This document shows, in pieces, positions 63,653 through 64,000 of a DNA stretch of 64,000 nucleotides. Positions within the stretch are counted from its first letter, which is position 1. Each line of letters starts with the position of its first letter. The notes beneath the pieces are model-generated. The model saw only the letters and a list, made by a program, of their open reading frames with translations. It did not search any database and was not told the origin of the DNA. The stretch is from Halorubrum sp. CBA1125 (GTDB taxonomy: Archaea > Halobacteriota > Halobacteria > Halobacteriales > Haloferacaceae), in the NCBI RefSeq assembly GCF_009742825.1, contig NZ_WPCE01000002.1, positions 1-64,000 of the forward strand, in the 5' to 3' direction. Position numbers and translations under genes: made by a program.

Positions 63653-64000
63653 ATGGCAACGGTGGCTAGGTGTTTGAACGAGATTCTGAATCCTCAAACT
63701 ATTGAGGTTCTGGAAGTTATTTTTATCTACCTAATACTGGTCGGTGCCGCTGTCGGCATTCTCTTAATCGTCGAACCTATCTCAAATTTCAAGGAGTTAA
63801 GATACGAATTAACGGAGTTCGTACACTATTACAAGAATACTGCTTGGTGGTGGCTGACAACATTTCTAATTTCCGTTATCTCACTAACAATTGGCGCTGG
63901 TCAAAGTGTATTTGTAGATCTCACACTCCTTAGCCTGTTTACAGCGCCTGCGATCGCCTACTATCATCAAAACTCCCCGTTCTCAATCAAAGTCGAATAC
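63653..64000 (+). CDS. Membrane protein, N-terminal part (cut by window end)
   Basis: At least 116 residues with three hydrophobic segments (VIFIYLILVGAAVGILLIVE, WWWLTTFLISVISLTIGAG, LTLLSLFTAPAIAYYHQN) and a charged loop between the first two (ELRYELTEFVHYYKN). It begins nine bases after the previous stop and completes a likely two-soluble-plus-membrane operon. The C-terminus lies beyond position 64000. Confidence 0.55.
   Translation, partial: MATVARCLNEILNPQTIEVLEVIFIYLILVGAAVGILLIVEPISNFKELRYELTEFVHYYKNTAWWWLTTFLISVISLTIGAGQSVFVDLTLLSLFTAPAIAYYHQNSPFSIKVEY

Noticed and set aside
5907-64000. Insertion sequences or transposases.
   Set aside because: No transposase signature or terminal inverted repeat with target duplication was found by eye. 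The mobile genes seen are integrases only.

Overview
The window reads as chromosomal or large-replicon DNA from a halophilic archaeon (class Halobacteria). The proteins are strongly acidic, many genes have a TATA-like element about 25 bases before the start codon instead of a ribosome-binding site, and genes are packed with ATGA, GTGA or TGATG overlaps. The families are typical of haloarchaea: split cobalamin genes with acidic linkers, a HalOD1 domain, zinc-ribbon integrases, and a 7TM histidine kinase. A Halorubrum-like genus is possible but cannot be decided from the sequence alone.

Layout. (1) 1-5906: a very GC-rich core segment with the anaerobic cobalamin ring-contraction operon cbiT-cbiL-cbiF-cbiG-cbiH-cbiH' on the minus strand, and a divergent winged-helix regulator. 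(2) 5907-20159: a lower-GC accessory zone with five tyrosine recombinases in about 13 kb. It also carries three toxin-antitoxin-like modules (nucleotidyltransferase pair, MarR/DUF6036 pair, HTH/TumE pair), several small zinc-ribbon genes, and two non-coding elements that look functional: a folded three-hairpin element near 9.9 kb and an 11-bp repeat set near 15.1 kb. (3) 20334-28822: mixed accessory genes, including a phospholipase-D/SF3-like ATPase fusion, a CBS-HEPN fusion and an HNH endonuclease. (4) 28956-33400: an operon of diverged Cas5- and Cas7-like RAMP proteins, a Cys/His zinc-finger protein, an unrecognised protein and a DEDD exonuclease. This matches the haloarchaeal array-less derived class 1 CRISPR system known as HRAMP. 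A 355-base stretch inside it carries short direct repeats. (5) 33828-47987: a BREX phage-defence cluster brxE-brxA-brxB-brxC-pglX-pglZ-brxL. (6) 48105-52129: an Mre11-like phosphoesterase and a superfamily 2 helicase. (7) 52216-57044: ordinary signalling and hypothetical genes. (8) 57160-61318: McrC and a McrB with two EVE-like domains. (9) 61395-64000: a small SH3/KOW-like gene and an unrecognised three-gene operon ending in a membrane protein cut by the window edge.

How they work together. From about 20 kb onward the window is a defence island. BREX would mark self DNA with PglX and block phage. McrBC with EVE domains would cut modified DNA. The RAMP operon would form a nucleic-acid-guided or RNA-binding complex with attached nucleases. 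The PLD-ATPase, CBS-HEPN and Mre11-helicase genes are candidate additional defences. Three genes in the RAMP and BREX clusters are broken by exactly one extra base; for brxC and brxL this is in or beside a homopolymer run of six and seven bases. That means either phase-variable switching or sequencing error, and it decides whether these systems work.

The most interesting unexplained signals are the repeat-bearing non-coding stretch inside the RAMP operon, the multi-hairpin element at 9858-9966, the double-hairpin leader of pglX, and the repeated CCATTAG sites in the RAMP operon promoter.
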